Notes: generated by a model from the letters alone, not told the origin. A DNA stretch of 64,000 nucleotides from Tenacibaculum soleae (GCF_001693415.1 NZ_MAKX01000024.1:234209-298208), one strand, 5' to 3'; positions 1 through 9,143 are shown, counted from the first letter of the stretch. A program made the numbers and translations.

Positions 1-1169
1 AATACCTTGGTACTGAAAAATATACTGCTGAAGAGTTAAAGAAAGAGTTTTATAAATTAGGAATTTCTTATTATGTAAGTACAGGAAACGACAAAACATA
101 TGTAGGATTAAATGGGTTAAAAGAAAATTTACCCAAAGGATTAGAGTTATTAGAGCATTTATGGGATAATGCAAAAGCAGATTCTGAAGCTTATGATAAA
201 TATGTAGCTAAAATTCAGAAAGGACGTGAAAATGGAAAAACTCAAAAAGGAAATATCTTATTTGGTGGTTTAATGAACTATGGTAAATATGGAGAAAACT
301 CTAGGTTAAGAGATATCATGCAAATTGATGAGTTAAAAGCCATAAATCCTGAAGAATTAGTAGCTATAGTTAAAGACATGAAAAACTATAAACAGCGAGT
401 TTTTTATTATGGTAAAGATGTAAATACAGCTGTGGCATCATTAAATAAAAGTCATAAATTATATGGTGAATTAAAAGAATATCCACCTGCAAAAGAATAC
501 AAAGAAACAGAAACTGGTGGAAATGTATTTTTTACAAATTATGATATGGTGCAAACTGAAATGATGTTTTTAGCTAAAGGAGAGCCTTTTAAAGCAGAAA
601 ACTTAGCAGCATCAACCTTATTTAATACGTATTTTGGTAGTGGATTATCATCAATCGTTTTTCAAGAAATTAGAGAATCTAAATCATTAGCATACTCTGC
701 ATTTGCCTCATATAGTAATGCTTCTAAAAAAGGAGACTCAAATTATGTTATGGCTTATGTAGGTACGCAGGCTAATAAATTAGAGCAAGCTGTTGATGCT
801 ATGATGGATTTAATGAACAACATGCCAGAAGCAGAAAAGCAATTTAATGCAGCAAAAGAATCTACATTAAAAAAATTAGCAGCGCAACGTATTACTAAAT
901 CTAATATTTTTTGGACTTATGAAGGTTTAAAGAAAAGAGGTATTGATAATGATCATAGAGAAGCGATGTACAATACTATCAAAAACATGAAAATGGAAGA
1001 TTTAAAAGCATTTTTTGATAAAAATGTAAAAGGGGAATCTTACAATGTTATGGTTATTGGTAATAAAAAGGATTTAAATGTTGAATCTTTAAAAAAGTTA
1101 GGTAAAATTAAAGAGCTAGATATAGATTATTTGTTTAATTATGTAAATGAAAAAAAGATTAAATCTTAA
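1..1169 (+). CDS. M16 family zinc peptidase, C-terminal part (5'-truncated by window edge)
   Basis: The reading frame is open from base 3 without a start, so the gene begins outside the window; about 388 residues are visible. The visible part resembles the second, non-catalytic M16 repeat of large (about 900-1000 aa) pitrilysin/insulinase-like peptidases: a GSGLSSIVFQEIRES stretch followed by SLAYSA is the characteristic C-terminal half motif. The HxxEH zinc site would lie in the missing N-terminal half. In this family the two halves form a chamber that degrades peptides, usually in the periplasm in Bacteroidota. The gene ends 20 bases before a clear intrinsic terminator, so it closes its transcription unit. 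Confidence 0.85.
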   Translation, partial: YLGTEKYTAEELKKEFYKLGISYYVSTGNDKTYVGLNGLKENLPKGLELLEHLWDNAKADSEAYDKYVAKIQKGRENGKTQKGNILFGGLMNYGKYGENSRLRDIMQIDELKAINPEELVAIVKDMKNYKQRVFYYGKDVNTAVASLNKSHKLYGELKEYPPAKEYKETETGGNVFFTNYDMVQTEMMFLAKGEPFKAENLAASTLFNTYFGSGLSSIVFQEIRESKSLAYSAFASYSNASKKGDSNYVMAYVGTQANKLEQAVDAMMDLMNNMPEAEKQFNAAKESTLKKLAAQRITKSNIFWTYEGLKKRGIDNDHREAMYNTIKNMKMEDLKAFFDKNVKGESYNVMVIGNKKDLNVESLKKLGKIKELDIDYLFNYVNEKKIKS

Positions 1170-1190
1170 TAAAATAAATTAGAACTATTT

Positions 1191-1230
1191 AAAATCCTGC
1201 TAAAGACTATTCTTTAGCAGGATTTTTATT
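1191..1230 (+). terminator. Intrinsic terminator after M16 peptidase gene
   Basis: A perfect 14-bp stem (AAATCCTGCTAAAG with CTTTAGCAGGATTT) around a 6-base loop is followed by a T-rich run. It separates the peptidase gene from fabG. Confidence 0.85.
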
Positions 1231-1232
1231 TT

Positions 1233-1240
1233 TATATTTG
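1233..1240 (+). promoter_or_regulatory. Promoter -7 box for fabG
   Basis: TATATTTG matches the Bacteroidota -7 consensus TAnnTTTG and lies 22 bases before the fabG ATG. No convincing -33 TTG is seen because the upstream terminator occupies that space. Confidence 0.55.
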
Positions 1241-1261
1241 ACCTATCAAAACAACTAGGTA

Positions 1262-2008
1262 ATGAAATTATTAGAAAATAAAACAGCTATTATAACCGGA
1301 GCTTCTAGAGGAATCGGAAGAGGAATAGCTTTAGAGTTTGCAAAACAAGGAGCAAATATTGCTTTTACATACAGTTCATCTGTAGAAGCTGCAACTGCTT
1401 TAGAAAATGAATTAATAGCTTTAGGAGTAAAAGCAAAAGGATATCAATCTAACGCAGCAGATTTTGATGCAGCACAAGAATTAGCTAAAGAAGTACATGC
1501 AGAATTTGGTAGTATTGATGTATTAATTAACAATGCAGGTATTACCAAAGATAATTTATTGATGCGTATTTCTGAAGATGATTTTGATAAAGTTATTGAA
1601 GTTAATTTAAAATCGGTTTTCAATTTAACAAAAGCTGTTATTCGCCCAATGATGAAACAACGTAAAGGGTCAATTATAAACATGAGTTCTGTTGTTGGAT
1701 TAAAAGGAAATGCAGGTCAGGCTAATTATGCAGCTTCAAAAGCAGGAATTTTAGGTTTTTCAAAATCAGTAGCTTTAGAATTAGGTTCTCGTAATATTAG
1801 AAGTAACGTAGTTGCTCCTGGATTTATTGAAACAGAAATGACCGCAAAATTAGATGAAAAAGTAGTGGAAGGATGGCGTAATGAAATTCCTTTAAAAAGA
1901 GGAGGTACTCCAGAAGATATTGCAAACGCTTGTGTATTTTTAGCTTCTGATATGAGTGCTTATATTACAGGTCAAACTTTGTCTGTTGATGGAGGAATGT
2001 TAACTTAA
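1262..2008 (+). CDS. fabG: 3-oxoacyl-[acyl-carrier-protein] reductase FabG
   Basis: This 248-aa short-chain dehydrogenase would catalyse the NADPH-dependent reduction of 3-oxoacyl-ACP in fatty-acid elongation in the cytoplasm. The Rossmann motif TGASRGIG is at residues 12-19, NNAG at 90-93, and the catalytic Ser143/Tyr156/Lys160 triad (SS...YAASK) has the exact FabG spacing. Length and the C-terminal SVDGGMLT ending are typical. It stands alone between terminators and has its own -7 box. A paralogous SDR with another substrate is possible, but the close match to FabG over its length makes this call likely. Confidence 0.92.
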   Translation: MKLLENKTAIITGASRGIGRGIALEFAKQGANIAFTYSSSVEAATALENELIALGVKAKGYQSNAADFDAAQELAKEVHAEFGSIDVLINNAGITKDNLLMRISEDDFDKVIEVNLKSVFNLTKAVIRPMMKQRKGSIINMSSVVGLKGNAGQANYAASKAGILGFSKSVALELGSRNIRSNVVAPGFIETEMTAKLDEKVVEGWRNEIPLKRGGTPEDIANACVFLASDMSAYITGQTLSVDGGMLT

Positions 2009-2025
2009 GATATACATATTAAAAC

Positions 2026-2059
2026 AAAAAAGCAGCAATTTTAAATTGCTGCTTTTTTA
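2026..2059. terminator. Bidirectional terminator between fabG and fahA
   Basis: A perfect 10-bp stem (AGCAGCAATT with AATTGCTGCT) with a 3-base loop is flanked by A-run and T-run, so it can serve both convergent genes. Confidence 0.88.
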
Positions 2060-2086
2060 TAAAAATAATTTTGAATAGATGTTTTG

Positions 2087-3367
2087 TTATTCAATAGCCG
2101 GTAAAATTTTACCAGTACATTCTCCAAATCCGATACGAACTTCATCGTTTTGAGAATAACCACGCATAATAACTGTATCGTGGTCGTTGATAAACTTACG
2201 TTCAGAACCATCATTCATTTTTATAGGATTTTGTCCTCTCCAAGTTAATTCTAACATCGAACCAAAACTGTCTTTTGTAGGTCCAGAAATAGTACCAGAT
2301 CCCATCATATCTCCAGCATTTACAGGACATCCATTTACGGTATGATGTGCTAATTGCTGCGCCATCGTCCAATACATATACTTAAAGTTCGAGTTACAAA
2401 CTACAGTTTCTTCTTTACCTTCTGGTTGAATTGCCATTTGTAAGTTAATATCTAAACTATCTTTACCTTCTTTTTTCAAATATGGCAAAGGTTCATGTAC
2501 TTGTTTTGGATTATCAACTCTAAAAGGCTCTAAAGCATCTAAAGTTACAATCCAAGGAGAAATTGTTGAAGCGAAATTTTTTCCTAAAAAAGGTCCTAAA
2601 GGCACATATTCCCAAGCTTGTATATCACGAGCAGACCAATCATTAAATAAAACCAATCCAAAAATATATTCATCAGCATCTTCAATCGGAATTCTATCTC
2701 CTAGATCATTTGCAACAGTTGTAATAAAAGCCATTTCTAGTTCAAAATCTAATAATTTTGAAGGACCAAAGTTAGGAGTTGTACTTCCTTCACTAGGGCG
2801 TTGTTGCCCAACAGGACGACGAATTGGTGTCCCTGAAGGAATAATAGAAGAGCTTCTACCATGATATCCAATAGGTATGTGTAACCAGTTTGGTAACAAT
2901 GCATTTTCTGGATCACGGAATAATGAACCTACATTGGTTGCATGCTCTTTACTTGCATAAAAATCGGTATAATCACCAACAGAAACAGGAAGTTGCATTT
3001 CAACTTCATCCATTCTAAAAATTATTTTGTCTTTATGTTCAGCATTGTCACGTAATTTACCATTGGTAACATCAAAAACATCGGCAATTCTATTACGTAC
3101 TAAACGCCAAGTTTTACGTCCATCAGCAATAAAATCATTTAAGGTATCTTGTAAAAAAATATCATCTGTTAACGGAATGCCATCAAAGTACCCTAATTGG
3201 TGTAAAGCTCCTAAATCAATAGCAAAATCACCAATTCTTGTACCAATTGTTATAATATCATCTTTCGTAATAAATACTCCAAAAGGAATATTTTGTATCG
3301 GAAAATCAGAGTTTTTATCAACAGTTAACCAAGATTTTCTATTAGGATTATTTGCAGTTATTTTCAT
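2087..3367 (-). CDS. fahA: Fumarylacetoacetase
   Basis: The 426-aa protein would hydrolyse fumarylacetoacetate to fumarate and acetoacetate, the last step of tyrosine catabolism. It carries the N-terminal FAH domain and the catalytic FAH fold, with HIPIGYHGRSSS, DFELEMAF (metal-binding acidic residues), FNDWSARDIQAWEYVPLGPF and GSGTISGP, all hallmarks of the eukaryote-like long fumarylacetoacetase. I chose ATG at 3367 (MKITANNPNRKSW), not the ATG at 3397, because a TAGGTTTG -7 box overlaps the upstream ATG. No other tyrosine-degradation gene is adjacent here; the gene is a single unit ending at a shared terminator. Confidence 0.93.
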   Translation of the reverse strand: MKITANNPNRKSWLTVDKNSDFPIQNIPFGVFITKDDIITIGTRIGDFAIDLGALHQLGYFDGIPLTDDIFLQDTLNDFIADGRKTWRLVRNRIADVFDVTNGKLRDNAEHKDKIIFRMDEVEMQLPVSVGDYTDFYASKEHATNVGSLFRDPENALLPNWLHIPIGYHGRSSSIIPSGTPIRRPVGQQRPSEGSTTPNFGPSKLLDFELEMAFITTVANDLGDRIPIEDADEYIFGLVLFNDWSARDIQAWEYVPLGPFLGKNFASTISPWIVTLDALEPFRVDNPKQVHEPLPYLKKEGKDSLDINLQMAIQPEGKEETVVCNSNFKYMYWTMAQQLAHHTVNGCPVNAGDMMGSGTISGPTKDSFGSMLELTWRGQNPIKMNDGSERKFINDHDTVIMRGYSQNDEVRIGFGECTGKILPAIE

Positions 3368-3394
3368 TAAAGTTGTAGTGTTTAATTTTAAACT

Positions 3395-3402
3395 CAAACC
3401 TA
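3395..3402 (-). promoter_or_regulatory. Promoter -7 box for fahA
   Basis: Read on the minus strand this is TAGGTTTG (TAnnTTTG), 28 bases before the ATG at 3367. It overlaps the alternative upstream ATG, which argues against that start. A TTG lies about 21 bases further upstream. Confidence 0.55.
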
Positions 3403-3526
3403 CATATTTTTTTCAATTAAAACCAATATGAAACTGAAAAAAAATAATTTTTATAAAAAAAGTAAGCAAGTTAATTTATGTTTAAAATTAGATAACAATT
3501 GCTTAAAAATTAATTAATAAAATTAG

Positions 3527-3534
3527 TATTTTTG
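3527..3534 (+). promoter_or_regulatory. Promoter -7 box for glyA
   Basis: TATTTTTG fits TAnnTTTG and lies 25 bases before the glyA ATG. It overlaps a TTG codon that could be mistaken for an upstream start, supporting the ATG at 3559. Confidence 0.55.
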
Positions 3535-3558
3535 GTTACTTATTTAACAACACAAAAA

Positions 3559-4833
3559 ATGCAAAAAGATCATCAAATATTTGATTTAATTCAAGAAGAG
3601 AAAGAACGTCAGCTAAATGGTTTAGAGTTGATTGCTTCTGAAAACTTTGTAAGTGAGCAAGTAATGCAAGCGCAAGGTTCTATTTTAACTAATAAATATG
3701 CGGAAGGATATCCTGGTAAACGTTATTACGGTGGATGTGAAGTAGTAGATGTTGTAGAACAAATAGCGATTGATAGAGCAAAAGAGTTATTTGGCGCAGA
3801 ATATGTAAATGTACAGCCACACTCAGGCTCGCAAGCAAATACAGCTGTTTTTGCAGCGTGTTTAAATCCTGGAGATACTATTTTAGGTTTTGATTTATCT
3901 CACGGAGGGCATTTAACACACGGGTCGCCAGTAAATTTTTCAGGTAAATTATACAATCCTGTTTTTTATGGAGTAGATAAAGCTACTGGACTTATTGATT
4001 ACAATCATTTAGAGCAGCAAGCTAAAGAACATAAACCAAAGTTAATTATTGCAGGAGCTTCGGCTTATTCTCGCGATATGAATTTTGAAAAATTTAGAGA
4101 GATTGCTGATAGTGTAGGTGCTATTTTAATGGCTGATATTTCGCATCCGGCAGGTTTAATAGCAAAAGGTATTTTATCTGATCCATTACCGCATTGTCAT
4201 ATTGTTACCACAACAACACACAAAACATTACGTGGACCTCGTGGAGGAATGATTATGATTGGTAAAGATTTTGAAAATCCGTTTGGATTAAAATTAAAAT
4301 CAGGAAAACTAAAGAAAATGTCTACATTGATTAATTCTGCTGTTTTTCCAGGAAATCAAGGTGGTCCATTAGAGCATGTTATTGCAGCAAAAGCAATTGC
4401 TTTTGGTGAAGCTTTAACGGATGAATTTTTAGAATATCAAATTCAAGTAAAAGAAAATGCACAAGCAATGGCGAAAGCTTTTGTAGCAAAAGGATATGAT
4501 ATTATTTCTGGTGGAACAGACAATCACTGTATGTTAATTGATTTAAGAAATAAAGATATTACAGGTAAAGATGCTGAAATTGCTTTAGGAAAAGCTGATA
4601 TTACGGTAAATAAAAATATGGTTCCTTTTGATACTCAAAGTCCGTTTGTAACTTCAGGTATTCGTATTGGTACATCAGCTATAACTACGCGTGGTTTACT
4701 TGAAGAAGATATGCAAATAGTTGTTGATTTTATTGATGAAGCAATTAAAAACCATGATAATGACGAAGCTTTGTTAGAAATTGCTAATAAAGTAGAAGAA
4801 ATGATGAGCGCTAGAAGGTTATTTGTAATGTAA
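3559..4833 (+). CDS. glyA: Serine hydroxymethyltransferase
   Basis: This 424-aa PLP enzyme interconverts serine and glycine and loads one-carbon units on tetrahydrofolate. LELIASENF (residues 22-30), [13 protein letters not shown] (48-59), the HSGSQAN stretch and the PLP-binding lysine in [14 protein letters not shown] (Lys222) are all present. The length equals that of bacterial GlyA. The frame extends upstream to a TTG at 3532, but that codon sits inside the promoter box, so ATG 3559 (MQKDHQIF) is taken. It is a single-gene unit with its own promoter and a strong terminator. Confidence 0.95.
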   Translation: MQKDHQIFDLIQEEKERQLNGLELIASENFVSEQVMQAQGSILTNKYAEGYPGKRYYGGCEVVDVVEQIAIDRAKELFGAEYVNVQPHSGSQANTAVFAACLNPGDTILGFDLSHGGHLTHGSPVNFSGKLYNPVFYGVDKATGLIDYNHLEQQAKEHKPKLIIAGASAYSRDMNFEKFREIADSVGAILMADISHPAGLIAKGILSDPLPHCHIVTTTTHKTLRGPRGGMIMIGKDFENPFGLKLKSGKLKKMSTLINSAVFPGNQGGPLEHVIAAKAIAFGEALTDEFLEYQIQVKENAQAMAKAFVAKGYDIISGGTDNHCMLIDLRNKDITGKDAEIALGKADITVNKNMVPFDTQSPFVTSGIRIGTSAITTRGLLEEDMQIVVDFIDEAIKNHDNDEALLEIANKVEEMMSARRLFVM

Positions 4834-4851
4834 TACAATATACTTTAACAT

Positions 4852-4881
4852 AAAAAAAGCAGCCAATTGGCTGCTTTTTTT
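4852..4881. terminator. Bidirectional terminator between glyA and rmuC
   Basis: A perfect stem AAAAAAAGCAGCC / GGCTGCTTTTTTT with an AATT loop lies between two convergent genes; its right arm reaches the rmuC stop codon. Confidence 0.88.
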
Positions 4882-6256
4882 ATTCATTATCGTTTGCACG
4901 TTCTATAATTTTTTGTGGTAATGCCTTTTTAGCTTTGGCTCCCATTTTTTTAAGTTTCTCTACACTTGTTATTAGGTTTCCTCTACCATCAACTAACTTA
5001 TTCATAGCGCTATTGTAATCAGCTTTAGAAGCATCAATTTTTTTACCAATACCAATTAAATCTTGCAATAAACCTTCAAATTTATCATACAAAGCCCCCG
5101 CTTGCCTTGCTATTTCTAAAGCATTTCGTTGTTGTTTTTCATTATTCCACATTGTATCAATAGTACGCAAAGTAGCTAGTAGCGTGGTTGGTGTTACAAT
5201 TACAATATTTTTTTCAAAAGCTTTATTATATAAGGTATTGTCTTGATTTAAAGCTACTGCAAAGGCAGGTTCAATTGGTACAAAAAGTAATACAAAATCT
5301 GGCGAAGCTATTTTATAAAGATCTTCATATTTTTTTTCTGATAATTGCTCTACATGACGCTTTAATGAATTTACATGCTCTTTTAAAAAGCGTTCTTTTT
5401 CTTGAGTATCATCTGTATTTACAAATTGTTCATAGGCAGTTAAAGAAACTTTTGAGTCAACAATCATTTTTTTATTATCAGGTAAATGAATAACAACATC
5501 GGGTAAAACACGCTTACCATCATCATTTGTAAAAGATTGTTGCACAAAATACTCTCTATCTTTTTCTAATCCTGATTTTTCTAAAACACGTTCCAACACT
5601 AATTCACCCCAATTACCTTGTGTTTTACTATCACCTTTTAAAGCTTTGGTTAAGTTAATAGTTTCTTTACTCATTTGTAAGTTCATTTCTTTTAAGCCTA
5701 TAATTTGTTGGCGTAAAGCTGAATGATAATCAATACTTTCTTTATGAGTTTTATCAACTTTATCTTCAAAAGTTTTAATTTTTTCTTGAAGCGGATTTAA
5801 AATATTTTTAATATTCTCTTTATTCTGTTCAGTAAATTTATTCGATTTTTCATCCAAAATTTTATTCGCTAAGTTTTCAAATTCTTTGGTGAATTTATCT
5901 TGTAGTTTTTCAACCTCTTCTTTATTTTCACTTAATTTAAGTTGTAAATTTTTAAGTTCTTCATTTTTTCGAGCTAACTCAACCGATAAAAATTCTTTTT
6001 CTCTACGAACCTCTTCCGTTTCTTTAGCTTGATTTTCTATCCGAAATAATAAATCTTCTTTTTGTTGTGCAACTGTTTTTTCTCTTTCGCTTTTTTGAAT
6101 CTCAAAATTTTTAATACTAGCATTAAGCGTATTGTTTTCTTTTTCTAAAATATCTGTTACATTTTTTAGGTTTAACTTACCTAATAAATAGCCTATAAAA
6201 CCGCCTAAAATTAATCCAGAAACGATAGTGATAATTAATAACAATGTTGTGCTCAT
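4880..6256 (-). CDS. rmuC: DNA recombination protein RmuC
   Basis: The 458-aa protein begins with one membrane helix (about residues 4-25, LLLIITIVSGLILGGFIGYL), then a long charged coiled coil to roughly residue 150, then the RmuC nuclease-like domain with GNWGELVLERVLEKSG and PDVVIHLPDNKKMIVDSKVS. RmuC proteins limit recombination at inverted repeats; the biochemical activity is not established beyond the predicted restriction-endonuclease-like fold. Order, length and motifs are all typical. The gene is convergent with glyA and shares its terminator; nothing upstream is cotranscribed. Confidence 0.9.
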   Translation of the reverse strand: MSTTLLLIITIVSGLILGGFIGYLLGKLNLKNVTDILEKENNTLNASIKNFEIQKSEREKTVAQQKEDLLFRIENQAKETEEVRREKEFLSVELARKNEELKNLQLKLSENKEEVEKLQDKFTKEFENLANKILDEKSNKFTEQNKENIKNILNPLQEKIKTFEDKVDKTHKESIDYHSALRQQIIGLKEMNLQMSKETINLTKALKGDSKTQGNWGELVLERVLEKSGLEKDREYFVQQSFTNDDGKRVLPDVVIHLPDNKKMIVDSKVSLTAYEQFVNTDDTQEKERFLKEHVNSLKRHVEQLSEKKYEDLYKIASPDFVLLFVPIEPAFAVALNQDNTLYNKAFEKNIVIVTPTTLLATLRTIDTMWNNEKQQRNALEIARQAGALYDKFEGLLQDLIGIGKKIDASKADYNSAMNKLVDGRGNLITSVEKLKKMGAKAKKALPQKIIERANDNE

Positions 6257-6426
6257 TTAAATGAAAATAAAATTAATTGAATAAGCAAATATACAGCAAC
6301 CGATTATAAAAACACATGTAATTGTTATTGAAAACCACAGGTGTTATTTGTTTTTAATATAGAAAACGGTATCGTTAAATTGATTAATTAGAAAAGAACT
6401 AAACTCTACAATAAAAAAATAAAGAG

Positions 6427-6434
6427 TATTTTTG
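6427..6434 (+). promoter_or_regulatory. Promoter -7 box for acyltransferase gene
   Basis: TATTTTTG fits the TAnnTTTG -7 consensus, 18 bases before the ATG at 6452. Confidence 0.5.
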
Positions 6435-6451
6435 CAACTTATTTATACTAG

Positions 6452-7003
6452 ATGTTATCTAAATTTATATTTACTACAGTTTTAGGATGGAAGTTTGATG
6501 GAGAGTTTCCGAAAGAACTTAAAAAATACGTGTTAATAGGAGCGCCTCATACTAGTTGGAAAGACTTTTATGTAGGTTTGTTTTCTAAAAACATAACTAA
6601 AACACGTCTTAATTTTGTAGGAAAAAAATCATTATTTAAACCTCCTTTTGGCTTTTTTTTTAAAGCGTTAGGTGGCGCCCCTATTGATAGAACTAAGAGC
6701 ACTAATGTTGTAGATGCAATTGTAAATATTTTTAACTCGAAAGATGAATTTAAATTAGCTATATCACCAGAAGGAACCAGACAATATGTTGATAAATGGA
6801 AAACAGGATTTTACTATATTGCTAAAGGTGCTAATGTACCAATAGTAATGCTTGGTTTTGATTTTGAAAATAAACGTGTACGATTATCGAAACCATTTTA
6901 TGTAACGAATGATATAAAAGCTGACTTTGCACATTTTTATGAGTTTTATAAAAATATAAAAGGAGCAAATCCAACATTATTTAATAACAAAAACCTACTT
7001 TAA
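6452..7003 (+). CDS. PlsC-like acyltransferase family protein
   Basis: The 183-aa protein belongs to the glycerol-phosphate acyltransferase superfamily: the catalytic H-x4-D motif appears as APHTSWKDF (His33, Asp38), followed by GKKSLFKPPFGFFFKALGG and the substrate-binding SPEGTR. It is shorter than true PlsC (about 240 aa) and has no clear membrane anchor, as in the short acyltransferases common in Bacteroidota. The lipid substrate cannot be told from the sequence. Its last codons (KNLL stop) form the left arm of the terminator hairpin. Confidence 0.82.
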   Translation: MLSKFIFTTVLGWKFDGEFPKELKKYVLIGAPHTSWKDFYVGLFSKNITKTRLNFVGKKSLFKPPFGFFFKALGGAPIDRTKSTNVVDAIVNIFNSKDEFKLAISPEGTRQYVDKWKTGFYYIAKGANVPIVMLGFDFENKRVRLSKPFYVTNDIKADFAHFYEFYKNIKGANPTLFNNKNLL

Positions 7004-7016
7004 AAGTAGGTTTTTT
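6991..7016 (+). terminator. Terminator overlapping the acyltransferase stop codon
   Basis: AAACCTACTT pairs with AAGTAGGTTT and is followed by T6. The left arm is coding (last four codons), so the stop codon sits at the loop. Confidence 0.75.
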
Positions 7017-7090
7017 AAATTTAAATCAGCATATTTTTCTTTTAAAATAAGAAGAAACTTAAATTGATAGTATATCCTATAAAGTGTAAG

Positions 7091-7098
7091 TATCTTTG
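7091..7098 (+). promoter_or_regulatory. Promoter -7 box for DEAD-box helicase gene
   Basis: TATCTTTG fits TAnnTTTG, 15 bases before the ATG at 7113; a TTG at 7064-7066 may be the -33 element, with slightly long spacing. Confidence 0.55.
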
Positions 7099-7112
7099 CA
7101 AAAAATAAATTT

Positions 7113-8447
7113 ATGTCAAAACAGTTTTCTGATTTAGGAATTAACAAACAGTTACAACAAAGCTTAGCTGATTTAAAAATTTCGGTACCAACAAGCGTAC
7201 AAGAAAAAACAATTCCGGTTATATTAAATAGAAAAAAAGATCTTGTTGTTTTGGCAAAAACAGGAACAGGAAAAACAGCTTCGTTTGGTTTACCTTTATT
7301 GCAATTAATCGATGTAGAGTCAACAAAATTACAAGCAATAATATTAGCGCCAACAAGAGAGCTAGGACAGCAGATATATACTAATTTAGTTTCATTTGCA
7401 ACACATAATTTAGCCATATCAATCGCAGCTGTTTGTGGTGGAACGCCAATTAAACCACAAATTGAGCGTTTACAAAAAGTAACACATATTGTAGTAGCAA
7501 CACCAGGACGTTTGGCAGATTTAATTAAAAGAAATGCTATTGATGTTTCGCAAATTTCATACTTTATTTTAGATGAAGCCGATGAAATGGTTAGTGCTTT
7601 AAAAGAAGGTTTGGATAGTATTATTAAAGAAGTTCCAAAAAGCAGAAGAACTTTATTGTTTACCGCAACAATGCCAGGAACTGTAAAACAACTGGTTCAG
7701 AATTACATGTCTAAAAATGTACTTCAAATTGAAGCGGATATGGAAACTGTAGGTCATCAAGGTATTAAGCATCAATATGTGGTAGTAAAACCAATCGAAA
7801 AACTAGAAGTTTTACTGCATTTTTTAAACTCTAAAGAAGGAAAACGCGGAATTATATTCTGTAAAACAAAAGCAGCTGTTAATAAATTAGCTAAAAACTT
7901 AGCCATCAATAAATTTTCATCTGGCGCTATTCATGGTAGTTTAACTCAAGGAATTCGTGATCGAATTATGGGACAATTTAGAGAAGGCTATATTGATATA
8001 TTAGTAGCAACCGATTTAGCTGCTCGAGGCATTGATGTTAAAGAAATTTCGTATGTAGTAAATTATCATTTACCAGATACTTATGATGCTTATGTACATA
8101 GAAGCGGGCGAACGGCAAGGGCAGGAGCAACCGGACTTTCACTTACTGTATTACAAGAAGAAGAAATTGATGATATTTCAGATTTTGAAAATGAGTTAGG
8201 CATTGTTTTTAAGCCCTTTAAAAAGGCTGATAGTAAAAGTATTGAAGAAAACAATGGTTTATTATGGGCAAAAAAAATATTTAAAACAAAACCTAATCGT
8301 GCAGTTTCTGAAGATTTTAAAGCTAAGGTAAAAACGATTTTTCATCATTTAACAAAAGAAGAATTGGTTGATAAAATAATTGCCAATTATCTAGCTGAAA
8401 ATAATACAGGAAACTCGAAAATAGGTAAGTCTAAAAATAAGGAATAG
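7113..8447 (+). CDS. DEAD-box ATP-dependent RNA helicase
   Basis: This 444-aa protein has the full DEAD-box set in order: Q motif (VPTSVQEKTIPVI), motif I AKTGTGKT, Ia PTRELGQQ, GG, TPGR, II LDEADEM, III as TAT (FTATMPG; more usually SAT), then the C-terminal RecA domain with IIFCKTK, ATDLAARGIDV and YVHRSGRTARAG. A short C-terminal tail after about residue 370 shows no RNA-binding DbpA or RhlB domain that I recognise. Likely an RNA unwinding or ribosome-assembly helicase. The next gene encodes a cold-shock-domain protein, which is consistent with a role in RNA folding at low temperature (inference). Confidence 0.92.
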   Translation: MSKQFSDLGINKQLQQSLADLKISVPTSVQEKTIPVILNRKKDLVVLAKTGTGKTASFGLPLLQLIDVESTKLQAIILAPTRELGQQIYTNLVSFATHNLAISIAAVCGGTPIKPQIERLQKVTHIVVATPGRLADLIKRNAIDVSQISYFILDEADEMVSALKEGLDSIIKEVPKSRRTLLFTATMPGTVKQLVQNYMSKNVLQIEADMETVGHQGIKHQYVVVKPIEKLEVLLHFLNSKEGKRGIIFCKTKAAVNKLAKNLAINKFSSGAIHGSLTQGIRDRIMGQFREGYIDILVATDLAARGIDVKEISYVVNYHLPDTYDAYVHRSGRTARAGATGLSLTVLQEEEIDDISDFENELGIVFKPFKKADSKSIEENNGLLWAKKIFKTKPNRAVSEDFKAKVKTIFHHLTKEELVDKIIANYLAENNTGNSKIGKSKNKE

Positions 8448-8620
8448 AACAGTGTTTTCTTTAAATTTGAATTTAATTTCTATTTTATGTAAAAAAAATA
8501 CAAAAAAATGGAATAAATATTGTAATTTAGAATATATTGGGCAATATGATGATTTTCGTTAAAAATGAAAATTAACATTATTCAAAAAATAAATACAAAA
8601 ACTATATATTAATTAATCTT
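8448..8620 (+). promoter_or_regulatory. Upstream region and possible 5' leader of the cold-shock-domain gene
   Basis: This AT-rich 173-base gap holds TAATTTAG (8523-8530), one mismatch from the -7 consensus, which would give a leader of roughly 90 bases. The leader contains a small hairpin (ATTTTC ... GAAAAT, 8552-8572). Long folded leaders are typical of cold-shock mRNAs, but here this is an inference from spacing only. Confidence 0.3.
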
Positions 8621-9082
8621 ATGGCAAAATCTCAGCAATCATTTAACAAGAATGAAAAAGAGAAAAAGCGTTTAAAGAAACGTGAAGATAAAAGAAAAAA
8701 GATGGAAGCTCGAAAGGCTGATATAAGAGAGAATGGAAAAACAGGAATTGAATTTGCATATACAGATGCTTATGGAAATTTAACATCTACACCACCAGAT
8801 CCAGATCAAAAGATAGAGATAAATTTAGAAGACATTCAAGTAAGTGTTCCTAAAACTCTAGAAGGTGATAAAGAAGAATTTGATCCTGTAAGAAAAGGAA
8901 CTGTTTCTTTTTTCGATTCTTCAAAAGGGTTCGGTTTTATTATAGACGGGGCTGATCAAGAAAAATACTTTACGCATGTTAGTGGAATCATCGATCAGAT
9001 TTCAGAGAATGATAAAGTTTCTTTTGAACTTGAAAAAGGGATGAAAGGAATGAATGCCGTTAAAGTTACCTTGATTAAATAA
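8621..9082 (+). CDS. Cold-shock domain protein with lysine-rich N-terminal extension
   Basis: The 153-aa protein has a strongly basic, probably helical N-terminus (residues 1-36: KEKKRLKKREDKRKKMEARK), a linker, and a C-terminal cold-shock domain from about residue 90 with the RNA-binding motifs KGFGFI (RNP1) and YFTHV (RNP2; Thr in place of the usual Val). Such longer CSD proteins occur in Bacteroidota and are expected to bind single-stranded nucleic acid in the cytoplasm. It lies 173 bases downstream of the DEAD-box gene in the same direction and ends at a strong terminator. Confidence 0.85.
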   Translation: MAKSQQSFNKNEKEKKRLKKREDKRKKMEARKADIRENGKTGIEFAYTDAYGNLTSTPPDPDQKIEINLEDIQVSVPKTLEGDKEEFDPVRKGTVSFFDSSKGFGFIIDGADQEKYFTHVSGIIDQISENDKVSFELEKGMKGMNAVKVTLIK

Positions 9083-9098
9083 ACTAATTTTAAAAATT

Positions 9099-9142
9099 AA
9101 AAAGGGATAAATTATATACAATATAATTTATCCCTTTTTTTT
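9099..9142. terminator. Bidirectional terminator between cold-shock gene and XRE gene
   Basis: AAAAAGGGATAAATTATAT pairs with ATATAATTTATCCCTTTTT around a 3-base loop, flanked by A and T runs; it serves both convergent genes. Confidence 0.88.
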
Positions 9143-9143
9143 A

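Noticed and set aside
3027..3431. 134-codon plus-strand ORF opposite fahA
   Set aside because: Antisense shadow of a strongly supported gene; its translation shows no domain and it runs through the fahA promoter.
3532..3558. Nine-codon N-terminal extension of GlyA from a TTG
   Set aside because: The TTG lies inside the TATTTTTG promoter box and the family normally starts at the ATG at 3559.
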